A DNA stretch of 57,623 nt from Acidimicrobiaceae bacterium (GTDB lineage: Bacteria > Actinomycetota > Acidimicrobiia > Acidimicrobiales > MedAcidi-G1): assembly GCA_002717365.1 (NCBI GenBank), contig PBDJ01000028.1, forward strand, positions 1-57,623, written 5' to 3'. The notes under the pieces are model-generated. The model was given only the letters and a program-made list of their open reading frames with translations. It was not told the origin of the DNA and ran no database searches. The position numbers and the translations under genes are program-made. Positions 34,073 to 41,841 of this stretch are shown piece after piece. How positions within the stretch are numbered: the stretch's first letter is position 1; the number at the start of each line of letters is the position of its first letter.

Positions 34073-34540
34073 GTGGTCTCTAACCCCCTTTCGCTCCCCG
34101 CACGCCTGTGGCGGGACCACGGCAAGACGCTCCTGCGCTTCTCCAGGGTGTCGTTGGTCAACGTCGTCGTTGGCCAAAGCTTGCTCTTCACCTTCCACAG
34201 TGTGGTCGGTTGGCCCGGAGCAGTCGCCAACATGGCCGCTGTGGCCATTAGCAGTTGGCCGGCCTACTGGCTGAGCCGGCACTACGTATGGGAGCAGGAC
34301 CAGGGAGGGCACACGGTCGGTGAGATCGCACCCTTCTGGATACTCTCCTTCGCTGGACTCTTCCTCTCGACTGCTGTGGTCGGAGTAGTCGACTCCATCT
34401 TCGGTGGTGCCCTCTCGGTCCAGTTGGCCAATGCCGGAGCGTTCGCCGCCCTGTGGGTGGTCCGCTACCTGATCTTCCACCACGTGATCTGGGGAGACCG
34501 TTCGGGGAAGAAGGACGACGCCGGCTCTGGAGTCGACTAA
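34073..34540 (+). CDS. GtrA-family membrane protein
   Basis: This 155-residue protein has four hydrophobic helices and the GtrA pattern. It contains RFSRVSLVNVVVGQSLLFTFHSVVGWPGAVAN, SSWPAYWLSRHYVWEQ and AALWVVRYLIFHHVIWG. GtrA proteins move lipid-linked sugars across the membrane or support glycan modification. I chose the GTG at 34073 on the basis of the -10 box; a start at 34019 would overlap meaB. A methyltransferase gene follows 3 nt later. Confidence 0.85.
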   Translation: MVSNPLSLPARLWRDHGKTLLRFSRVSLVNVVVGQSLLFTFHSVVGWPGAVANMAAVAISSWPAYWLSRHYVWEQDQGGHTVGEIAPFWILSFAGLFLSTAVVGVVDSIFGGALSVQLANAGAFAALWVVRYLIFHHVIWGDRSGKKDDAGSGVD

Positions 34541-34543
34541 GTC

Positions 34544-35212
34544 GTGTCCGCCGCCGATTCCGGTGGCCGGGAACCCAACGGTCGCCCCGCCGAGGTGCTG
34601 GCTCACGCCGAGGCCGCCCGGGGCTTCATGCCTGTCGACGAGGGTCAGGCTCTGTTTCGTCGGGCTTCGGTGGTGGCCGTGGATGGGCCGTTCCTCGAGG
34701 TAGGGAGTTACTGTGGCCGCTCGACCTGCTTCTTAGGAGCGGCCGCCGAGGTCCGGGGCCGCCTACTGTTCGCCGTGGACCACCATCGGGGCTCCGAGGA
34801 GAACCAGGTGGGCTGGGAGTGGCATGAGCCTGATCTGGTGGACCCTGTCCTAGAGAGGATCGACACCCTTCCCGCCTTTCGTCGGACCATTCACGACGCC
34901 GGCCTAGAGGACACCGTGGTGGCCGTAGTGGGGGACTCACCTGCTGTAGCCGCTGCCTGGGCCACACCGCTGGCCCTGCTGTTCATCGACGGGGGACATG
35001 GGGTCGAGCCGGCACATCGGGACTACGAGGGCTGGGTACCCCACCTGGCTTTTGGGGGCACGCTCCTGATCCACGACGTGTTCGAGGATCCCGCCGACGG
35101 AGGCCGTCCGCCGTACGAGATCTGGCGCCGGGCCGTGGACTCCGGGGCTTTCGCCGAGGTAGACGCTGTGGGCTCGCTAAGAGTCCTGTGTCGAACCGGC
35201 CCCGGGAACTGA
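34544..35212 (+). CDS. Class I SAM-dependent methyltransferase (Methyltransf_24-type)
   Basis: This 222-residue protein has the SAM motif GPFLEVGSYCGRSTCFLGAAA and an acidic residue after strand 2 (LLFAVDHHRG). The late motif ALLFIDGGHGVEPAHRDYEGWVPHLAFGGTLLIHDVF is typical of cephalosporin hydroxylase/macrocin O-methyltransferase-like enzymes that bind a metal through Asp/His. It lies close behind the GtrA gene and faces the minus-strand glycan cluster, so a sugar or lipid O-methyltransferase is plausible. Confidence 0.85.
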   Translation: MSAADSGGREPNGRPAEVLAHAEAARGFMPVDEGQALFRRASVVAVDGPFLEVGSYCGRSTCFLGAAAEVRGRLLFAVDHHRGSEENQVGWEWHEPDLVDPVLERIDTLPAFRRTIHDAGLEDTVVAVVGDSPAVAAAWATPLALLFIDGGHGVEPAHRDYEGWVPHLAFGGTLLIHDVFEDPADGGRPPYEIWRRAVDSGAFAEVDAVGSLRVLCRTGPGN

Positions 35213-35232
35213 TCGGGATGGCGAGTCAGGTA

Positions 35233-36297
35233 TCAATCGACCTCACGTACCCGGGTCTCCACGTCGATGATGTCGGGCAGGGCTGAGTGGTTGACGAACA
35301 GGCTTGATGCTGGGCTCGCCCCGCTGAGGGCGTCGGCGGCCAGGATCACGGCCGCCGCCGTGTACGTCGAGCACTCTCCGTCTGGGAAGGTCACCCGGTC
35401 CGGGTAGACGATCCCGGTTAGATAACGACCGTCTGGTTGACGCATGGCCAGGGTGGAGTGGAACAGGTCCGCGGCCGTTTTCCGGTCGTCGACCAGGAGG
35501 TGGGCCATGGCGCACTCGCTGGTTTCGGCCGCCGTGGCCCAGTCCTTGTTGCCGACGCAGCGCACACCGTGGCCCTCCATCACGAACTCGTGGTACCGGT
35601 CGGCGAGGTGGTAACGCGCCTCGTCGCCAGTGATGGCACCACCCAGCACCGGGTAGTACCAGTCCATGGCCCAACGATCCTTGGGGGCGAACGCCCCGTC
35701 GGGTCGGGTCCGGACCACATGGGCCAAGTGACCCAACGAAAGCTCCCAGTCGGGTCGCTCGTGGCCAAGTTCCTCGGCCAGCGCCACCGCACAGCGCAGG
35801 CTGTGGCAGATACTGGACGATCCGGTCAGCAGGGCAAATGACCACGGGGTGCCGTCCGGGTGGCGTGCCCACAACACCTCGCCTCGTGGTGTCTGCAGGT
35901 CCAGGACGAAGTCGATGGCCCGTTCCACAACCGGCCACAGGGCTTCGAGAAAGCTCCGGTTGCCGGTCATCAGCCAGTGGTGCCACACGCCGGTGGCTAC
36001 GTAGGCGGTGACGTTGGCGTCGAACTTGGCGTCCTCGATCCCGCCGGTCAGATAGAACCGATGCCAAGCTCCGTTCTCGTGTTGGTTTCTGATCAGCCAG
36101 CGATAGGCGGCCTCGGCCTCGTCCAGATGACCGGTGACGGCTAGAGCCATGGCTGCCTCCACGTGGTTCCACGGGTCGGCGTGGCCACCGGGAAACCAGG
36201 GAATCATCCCGTCCGGCAGCTGCCATTCGGCGATGGTCCCCGCTGTGCACCGCAAGTCCGCCGCCGAGACCAGGCCGGGTACTTCAGGCAGCGACAC
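35233..36297 (-). CDS. Six-hairpin/prenyltransferase-like alpha-toroid protein
   Basis: This 354-residue all-alpha protein has the repetitive pattern of the (alpha/alpha)6 toroid superfamily, as in squalene-hopene cyclase and glycosidase folds. Examples are WNHVEAAMALAVTGHLDEAEAAYRWLIRNQHENGAW and SLRCAVALAEELG. There is no DxDD cyclase motif and I cannot see a clear catalytic pair, so the activity is unknown. I start at the GTG at 36297, with GAGG 6 nt upstream and a 14-bp overlap with the methyltransferase gene. An ATG at 36354 would overlap by 71 bp. It groups with a methyltransferase and a GT4 enzyme, a set I associate with actinobacterial envelope glycans. Confidence 0.75.
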   Translation of the reverse strand: MSLPEVPGLVSAADLRCTAGTIAEWQLPDGMIPWFPGGHADPWNHVEAAMALAVTGHLDEAEAAYRWLIRNQHENGAWHRFYLTGGIEDAKFDANVTAYVATGVWHHWLMTGNRSFLEALWPVVERAIDFVLDLQTPRGEVLWARHPDGTPWSFALLTGSSSICHSLRCAVALAEELGHERPDWELSLGHLAHVVRTRPDGAFAPKDRWAMDWYYPVLGGAITGDEARYHLADRYHEFVMEGHGVRCVGNKDWATAAETSECAMAHLLVDDRKTAADLFHSTLAMRQPDGRYLTGIVYPDRVTFPDGECSTYTAAAVILAADALSGASPASSLFVNHSALPDIIDVETRVREVD

Positions 36298-37060
36298 TTG
36301 TGGCCTCGAGTTGGGCTGTTGGCTGGTCAGCGACTGTCCCGGGTCGGCGTGCATAGATCACCAGGCTCTTGCCCAGTACCGGGGCCAGGAGCCGTTCGAC
36401 GATCCGAGTGGTACGTGGTGCCTGGACGATGTCCCAGGTCAGAAACCGGTGGTACCAGCGCACCAGCCGGTTGTCTTCGATCGGGCGGTTTGGACCCACC
36501 GCGCACCGGAGCCACCAGTAGGGACTATGCAGGGCGTGGACTCGGTGGTCGTCCTCCGGGACTAGCCCAGCGGCTGCCATCTTTCGTTGGAGCTCACCGG
36601 TGCCGTAGATGCGGACGTGGCCCCCCGGTTGGTTGGGCGCGTGGTAGTCCGCTGATAACGCCCAACAGATGCGCTCCGGAAGATAGGCAGGGATGGTTAC
36701 CGCCAACGTTCCGTCCGGACGAAGAACCCTGACCAGCTCGGCTAGGGCACCGTCATCGTCGTCAATGTGCTCCAGGACTTCCGAGGCGATGATCCTGTCG
36801 AAGGAGTTGTCAGCGAACGGCAGTCGGGTAGCGTCGCCATTAGCTGTCTCCAGGACTACCCCCTCGGGCACCTCACTGTCGCCGTGCATTACAGCGCCGA
36901 TGGCCCGTACCTCTCGGAGCTCGTCGAGGCCCAGATCACAAGCCACTACGTGAGTCCCCCGGCGTAACGCCTCGTAGGCGTGGCGGCCGAAGCCACAACC
37001 CAGATCGAGCATCCGCTCTCCGGCCCGCAGTCCTAGGCGGTCGTAGTCGGCAGTCAGCAC
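36284..37060 (-). CDS. Class I SAM-dependent methyltransferase (UbiE/COQ5-like core)
   Basis: This 258-residue protein has motif I MLDLGCGFGRHAYEALRRG, then ACDLGLDEL, DATRLPFADNSFDRIIASEVLEHIDDD and RVLRPDGTLAVTIPAYLPE. The 'EVLEHI' and 'DNSFD' blocks are typical of methyltransferase domain 11. The C-terminal part has WWLRCAVGPNRP and a Trp/Tyr/Arg-rich segment that might contact membranes. It lies 10 nt downstream of the GT4 gene, so it is in the same operon. It probably methylates a glycan or lipid intermediate. Confidence 0.87.
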   Translation of the reverse strand: MLTADYDRLGLRAGERMLDLGCGFGRHAYEALRRGTHVVACDLGLDELREVRAIGAVMHGDSEVPEGVVLETANGDATRLPFADNSFDRIIASEVLEHIDDDDGALAELVRVLRPDGTLAVTIPAYLPERICWALSADYHAPNQPGGHVRIYGTGELQRKMAAAGLVPEDDHRVHALHSPYWWLRCAVGPNRPIEDNRLVRWYHRFLTWDIVQAPRTTRIVERLLAPVLGKSLVIYARRPGTVADQPTAQLEATSVAA

Positions 37061-37070
37061 GGGCTTGGAT

Positions 37071-38354
37071 TCATCGGGTCGCTACTTCGTTCAGCAGTTC
37101 GCGGTATTGCTCGACCGTCCGCAACGCCGTGTGGCGCCAGCTCCACTGGTCAATGACCCGTTGGCGGCCGGCGGCCCCAACCCGGGCCCGGGCCTCCGGG
37201 TCGTCCAGCACCGTGCGCAGGGTGGCCGCCAGCGCGTCGCTGTCAGCGGGCGGAACCTGGAAGCAGGTCTCGCCGTGCCGACCGGTTACCTCGGGGAGAG
37301 CGCCGCCGGTGGTCGTCACCAGCGGCACGCCGCATGACATTGCTTCGATAGCTGGGAGGGAAAATCCTTCGTAGAGCGACGGTACGCAGGCCACCTCGGC
37401 CTCGCTGTAGAGTTCGACGATCCTCTCGTCGGGTACATCATGGACGTAGGTCACACAGTTGGTCAGGCCAAGTTCTTCGAACACGTTGGTCGAGCTGCTG
37501 TCCTCCCGGGGCCGGCCGATTATGACCAGTTCCACATGGCGTTCGGTTCGTAGCTTGGCTACCGCCTCCAGCAGGTACTTCAGACCCTTCATGGCCACGT
37601 CGGCACTGGCCGTCGTGACGATGCGTCCCGGAGAGGGCTCCACGCTGGGGATAGGCAGGAACAGGTCGGGGTCCACCCCGACTGGAACTACGTGGATGCG
37701 GCCGGGGTCTACCCGGTGGTCGGCTGCGATATCGGTGGCCGATGATTTCGAAACTGTCATTACCCGGGGCATCCGGCGGGCCACTCGGGTCTGCATCCGG
37801 GTAAAGGCGTACCAGCGGCGTTTACCGAACTCCTCCCAGCGGGTCCGGGCGTGCTGGATTTCCAACCTCCGGTCCACGGTGATGGGGTGGTGGATGGTTG
37901 ACAGGATGGGGAGTCTTTCTCGGGACTGAAGGAGCAGGAGCCCCCAACCCAGGCACTGGTTGTCGTGGACCAGATCGAACTGCCCGGGTCGACCTCGGAG
38001 GTGGTCCCAGGCCCGCATGCTGAACGCCATCGGTTCGGAGAAGTTGCCGGTGTTGAACGAGACGGTTTCGGCGACGTCCCATCGGGTCTTGAGTTCCCAG
38101 ATTCGGGGCTTCCGCATCGGGAAGTGGTCGTTGTAGAGCTGCAGGCTGGGTAGTTCGACCAGAGGTACCCGCTCGTCTAGTTCTGGGTAGGGAGGGCCGG
38201 CGAGCACCTCGACGTGATGGCCTAGTTCCACTAGGGCACGAGTCAGGTGGCGGGTATAGACACCCTGTCCTCCACAGTGTGGCTTGCCGCGATAGGCCAG
38301 ATAGGCAATCCGTAGGGGGTCGTCGGTGCCGGGGCCGACTGGAGAGGTGGGCAT
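37071..38354 (-). CDS. Glycosyltransferase family 4 (GT4) protein
   Basis: A 427-residue GT-B enzyme. The N-terminal domain begins RIAYLAYRGKPHCGGQGVYT with the GGxG-type loop. The C-terminal domain has VPVGVDPDLF and the retaining-GT EX7E motif in VPSLYEGFSLPAIEAMSCG. VTTTGGALPEV completes the nucleotide-sugar site. It is the first gene of the minus-strand trio GT4, methyltransferase and toroid protein. Donor and acceptor sugars cannot be read from the sequence. Confidence 0.92.
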   Translation of the reverse strand: MPTSPVGPGTDDPLRIAYLAYRGKPHCGGQGVYTRHLTRALVELGHHVEVLAGPPYPELDERVPLVELPSLQLYNDHFPMRKPRIWELKTRWDVAETVSFNTGNFSEPMAFSMRAWDHLRGRPGQFDLVHDNQCLGWGLLLLQSRERLPILSTIHHPITVDRRLEIQHARTRWEEFGKRRWYAFTRMQTRVARRMPRVMTVSKSSATDIAADHRVDPGRIHVVPVGVDPDLFLPIPSVEPSPGRIVTTASADVAMKGLKYLLEAVAKLRTERHVELVIIGRPREDSSSTNVFEELGLTNCVTYVHDVPDERIVELYSEAEVACVPSLYEGFSLPAIEAMSCGVPLVTTTGGALPEVTGRHGETCFQVPPADSDALAATLRTVLDDPEARARVGAAGRQRVIDQWSWRHTALRTVEQYRELLNEVATR

Positions 38355-38422
38355 CTGACAAGTCTGGCGTTCCGTCCGGAAGATCCCTCCACCGGGCTGC
38401 GTTACTACATACTCCGCCCCTC

Positions 38423-38428
38423 TAGGGT
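38423..38428 (+). promoter_or_regulatory. Candidate -10 box (TAGGGT) for leaderless dtd
   Basis: TAGGGT ends 7 nt before the GTG of dtd with no ribosome site between. Confidence 0.5.
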
Positions 38429-38435
38429 CGCCGAG

Positions 38436-38873
38436 GTGCGGGCGCTAGTCCAAAGGGTTTCGCGAGCCTCGGTCGTGGCGGAAGATGAATTGGTGGGCGA
38501 GATCGGGATGGGCCTGTGCGTGTTCGTCGGGGTCACTCACGATGACGGTCCGGCACAGGCCGACCGTCTAGTTGACAAGCTGGCAGGCCTGCGCCTCATG
38601 GACGATGCCGACGGGGTGATGAACCGGTCGGTGGTTGACGTGGGCGGTGCGGTCCTGGTGGTCAGCCAGTTCACCCTCTACGGCGACACCTCAAAGGGAC
38701 GCCGTCCCACCTGGATGGCCGCCGCCCTACCCGATCGGGCCGAGCCACTAGTCAACCGGGTGGTGGCTGGCTTACGGGAGCGGGGCCTAGAGGTGGCCAC
38801 CGGTCGCTTTCGGGCCGACATGGTGGTTGACCTTGCCAACGAGGGTCCGGCCACCCTGATGCTCGAGGTCTGA
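38436..38873 (+). CDS. dtd: D-aminoacyl-tRNA deacylase
   Basis: DTD removes D-amino acids mischarged on tRNA. The N-terminus MRALVQRVSRASV, the SQFTLYGDTSKGRRPTW block and the C-terminal NEGPATLML (Gly-cisPro-like motif region; here NEGPA replaces the usual NxGPVT) define the family. The 145-residue length is exact. The GTG start is preceded by a TAGGGT box, a leaderless arrangement. A frameshifted methyltransferase gene follows 5 nt downstream. Confidence 0.94.
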   Translation: MRALVQRVSRASVVAEDELVGEIGMGLCVFVGVTHDDGPAQADRLVDKLAGLRLMDDADGVMNRSVVDVGGAVLVVSQFTLYGDTSKGRRPTWMAAALPDRAEPLVNRVVAGLRERGLEVATGRFRADMVVDLANEGPATLMLEV

Positions 38874-38878
38874 CGGCT

Positions 38879-39660
38879 ATGGGTTCGCCGAGCGTTCACG
38901 GTGACCGGTTCGGGTCGGTGGCTGACGACTACGCCGACATCGGGCTGACTTCCCGGCGGCTGGTATCGACCGGATGGTGGCCCTAGGCGTTGGTACGCCG
39001 GGTCAGCGACTACTCGACATGGGCTGCGGGACCGGTACCCTCGCCCGCCAGTTCGCGGCCCGGGGGTGCATTGTCACCGGTGCCGACGTAGACACCCGGA
39101 TGCTCGCAGCTGCCCGCTCCTTGGCCGTTGCCACCGGCCTACAGGTGGCGTGGTGGGAGTGCCCTGCCGAGGACACCGGCCTCCCGTCGGCGTCGTTCGA
39201 CGTGGTCACCGCTACACAGTGCTGGCACTGGTTTGATGGTGAGGCGGCGGCAGAAGAGGTCCGGCGCCTGCTTGTTTCCGGTGGTCTGGTGGCCGTGTGC
39301 GGGTTCGACTGGTTGCCGCTGTCCAACACAGTGTCAGGGGTAACCGAGGCACTCGTCCAGGCTCACAACCCGTCTTGGAACCTAGGTGGCATACGGGACC
39401 CGGGCCCGGAGGTTCGTTGCCACCTATCCGGTGCCGGCTTCGTGGTGGTCGAGACGTTCACCTTCGACGTGGACGTTCCCTACTCCGTGGATTCCTGGCG
39501 ACTGCGGATCCGGGTCAGTGCGGCGATCCTCGACCTGAGCACCGCTAGGGCAGCGGCTTTCGACGCCGAATTGGCGGGGGTCTTGGCCGACCGGTTCCCG
39601 GGCGATTCCCTGATGGCTCCCCACCGGGTGTGGGCCTCAGTGGCCGTAGCGCCGCCCTGA
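38879..39660 (+). pseudogene. Frameshifted class I SAM-dependent methyltransferase gene
   Basis: From the ATG at 38879 the frame reads MGSPSVHGDRFGSVADDYAD, a typical methyltransferase N-terminus, but runs out of frame after about 38940 and stops at 38984. The remainder, from the next frame, reads RADFPAAGIDRMVALGVG, then the SAM motif LLDMGCGTGTLARQFAARG, and continues to 39660. Restoring one C near 38940 joins them as YADIRADFPAAG. A product starting at the ATG at 38974 would keep the whole SAM domain but lose about 30 residues. It is either a recent pseudogene or a one-base sequence error. The 3' end overlaps lnt by 24 bp. Confidence 0.8.
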
Positions 39661-41154
39661 CCAGGGGGACCCGATCCAGCAGGCGACCCATGCCACTAGG
39701 GCGAGGGCGACCATCGGTCGGGACCCGCTCCGGCTGGCCCATGTGAGGCCCCGGCGCATCTCCACCCGGTGGTGGAGTACGGCCTGCTCGCTCACGGCGG
39801 TGCGTTCCAGGACCCGGCCTCCTTCGTCGACCACAGCGCTGAAGCCGGTCGGCGCTACCTGGAGCACCCAGCGACCCGTTTCCAGGGCTCGGAGGCGGCT
39901 GGACGCCACCTGCTGGGTTTGGACCTGGGTCAGCCAATAGCTGGCTCCGTTCGTTGGGTTGAGGATGACTTCCGCCCCGTGGAGGACCGCGTCTCGTGAC
40001 CGGTGATCGAAGAAGACCTCCCAGGAGATGGTGACGCCGAGGGTCCCCACCGAAGTCTCCAGGATCGCCGGCTCGGTCCCGGGGCGCAGGTCGCGGGCCG
40101 GAAGCATGTTGGCGGCCACCTGCTCCACCAGACTCCGGAGGGGTACGAATTCACCAAACGGGACTATTCGAACCTTGTCGTACCGATCGACAACCGTTCC
40201 GTCGGGCTCGATGGCCGTCTGGTAGTTGACGTTGGCCGTTGGGTCGTCGTTGGCCCGGTGGAACCACCCAGGAACCAGTAAAGCATCCAGGCGGGCCGCC
40301 TCGGCGGCCAGCACAGTCAAGGCGTCATCGGCGTATAGGTGGTCCTGGCGGCGCCACTCTCCGGTGGACGGCAGCGGAACCGGGTTGACCACGTTCTCCG
40401 GCCATACCACCAGGTCCACAGGAGCCTCTACCAACTGGTTCGCCTCCACCTGGCTCGCGAACACCTGCGCCGCTCCGGTAGGCGTGGCCCGGGTGCGCTG
40501 GGGCCCTCCGCCTTGAACGAGGGCCACGTCCAGGGTGCCGACCGTTGTGCCAGTCGGTGCCGTTGCGGATAGAACGGCCGCGGTCGCCAACAGTCCGGCC
40601 ACCGCAGCGATTGTGGTTGCCGAAGCTCTGTCAGCCTTCCTCCCATCGGCCAGGGCAGACAGTCCGACCCCAATGGCCACGGTGAGGGCCACCAACAGGA
40701 GGGGTCCGGCCACCCGGACCACGGGAGCTAGAGGTCCGCCGGCCTGTCCCACAGCGATGGTGGCCAGAGGAACCCCGCCGAACGGCACAGTCCACCGGAC
40801 GAGTTCGGCCAGGGTCACCGTGCCGACTAGACCCAGGCGTCGCCATCGACCGGACGGTACGAGAGCGGCAGCCAGGCCTATCCACAGTCCGTGGAGCAGG
40901 GAGGCGATGACCCAGCCGGGTGGTGTCAGGTCGACCATCCAGAGCGTGGAGGGAAGAGCCCAGACCAGGCCGGCCACCAGACCCCGGCCGAAGCGCTGGC
41001 CCGCTGGCCGGTTAGCCAGCGACCGGTCGAGGAGGGCAATCCCGCAGTAGGCGGCTGGCCACCAACCCCACGGCGGAACCGATGAGGCGATCAGCAATCC
41101 GGCGAGCGGGGCGAGAGCCGAGGAACGTAGCCGGGGGTGGATTATGAAGGCCAT
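39637..41154 (-). CDS. lnt: Apolipoprotein N-acyltransferase with Ser at the nucleophile position
   Basis: Lnt adds the third acyl chain to the N-terminal Cys of lipoproteins. About six N-terminal membrane helices are followed by a nitrilase-like periplasmic domain and a last helix. The triad residues Glu253 (VVWPENVV) and Lys327 (YDKVRIVPFGEFVPLR) are in place. The third position, normally Cys in ICxE, is Ser377 in GVTISWEVFFDHRSRD. Family topology, 505-residue length and motifs otherwise fit. I start at the ATG at 41154. A longer frame to 41202 overlaps the cyclase gene. Activity with Ser is uncertain. Confidence 0.87.
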   Translation of the reverse strand: MAFIIHPRLRSSALAPLAGLLIASSVPPWGWWPAAYCGIALLDRSLANRPAGQRFGRGLVAGLVWALPSTLWMVDLTPPGWVIASLLHGLWIGLAAALVPSGRWRRLGLVGTVTLAELVRWTVPFGGVPLATIAVGQAGGPLAPVVRVAGPLLLVALTVAIGVGLSALADGRKADRASATTIAAVAGLLATAAVLSATAPTGTTVGTLDVALVQGGGPQRTRATPTGAAQVFASQVEANQLVEAPVDLVVWPENVVNPVPLPSTGEWRRQDHLYADDALTVLAAEAARLDALLVPGWFHRANDDPTANVNYQTAIEPDGTVVDRYDKVRIVPFGEFVPLRSLVEQVAANMLPARDLRPGTEPAILETSVGTLGVTISWEVFFDHRSRDAVLHGAEVILNPTNGASYWLTQVQTQQVASSRLRALETGRWVLQVAPTGFSAVVDEGGRVLERTAVSEQAVLHHRVEMRRGLTWASRSGSRPMVALALVAWVACWIGSPWSGRRYGH

Positions 41155-41182
41155 GGGAAGCGGATCCGGCAGGCCGGGCCTG

Positions 41183-41767
41183 TCAGCGGGCAGACACCCC
41201 AAGACGCAGAATGCCGTCGATCGCCCCTACGCCCCGAATGTTCACCTTGCCGACTTCTCGAACGTGGATCCAAGCGGGGAGGTCGTCTTGCTCACAACTG
41301 GCCAGGATCTCTCCTGGTTGGGCCACGGTGCAGAGCTTGGCGGCCAGATTCACCGGCTCGCCGATGTAGTCATCCCCCTCAAACAGCAGGGCTGGACCAG
41401 TGGCCATACCGATCCGCAGATCCAGTTCAGCGACGTCCCCGAAGTGGTCGATCATGTGACCTCCCCAGGCGATACTGGGGGTGGGTTCCGTGCCGACCAA
41501 CATGACGCCGTCTCCCAACCACTTAGACACTCTGACGCCCCGCTTGGCAGCTACGTCGCGGGACACGGCACGGAACTCTTCGAGAAGGGAGACGGCAGCG
41601 TGGGGTCCGTTCTCCCGGGTGTAGTGGGTGAAGCCGGTCAGGTCGGCGAAGCAGAACGTGCGGACGACCGACAGGTGGGCGGTGTCCGGCAGGTCGTCGG
41701 GATGCTCGGAACCGCTGCCCTGTCGGGCTTCGGACCACTCGCGTGCGGGGGTTGTCTCGGGGGCCAC
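41183..41767 (-). CDS. Class III adenylate/guanylate cyclase-like protein with an altered catalytic residue
   Basis: A compact 194-residue cyclase homology domain without transmembrane or HAMP segments. Metal-binding aspartates are Asp42 (FCFADLTGFT) and Asp86 (SKWLGDGVML). The base-selecting Lys82 and Asp133 (GDDYIGEPVN) favour ATP. Asn140 of the transition-state pair is present, but the partner Arg is Lys144 (VNLAAKL). The dimerisation arm is short. Conserved residues suggest adenylate cyclase ancestry with possibly weakened activity. It lies between cgoX and lnt in a minus-strand run. A Crp-type regulator at 2.7-3.4 kb could be an effector. Confidence 0.83.
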   Translation of the reverse strand: MAPETTPAREWSEARQGSGSEHPDDLPDTAHLSVVRTFCFADLTGFTHYTRENGPHAAVSLLEEFRAVSRDVAAKRGVRVSKWLGDGVMLVGTEPTPSIAWGGHMIDHFGDVAELDLRIGMATGPALLFEGDDYIGEPVNLAAKLCTVAQPGEILASCEQDDLPAWIHVREVGKVNIRGVGAIDGILRLGVSAR

Positions 41768-41841
41768 GACCCCATCGAACCACGTCGAGCAGGAGAACGA
41801 GCGGTTGGTTCGGAGTTTTCCCCGACGTTGCGAGAGGACGG

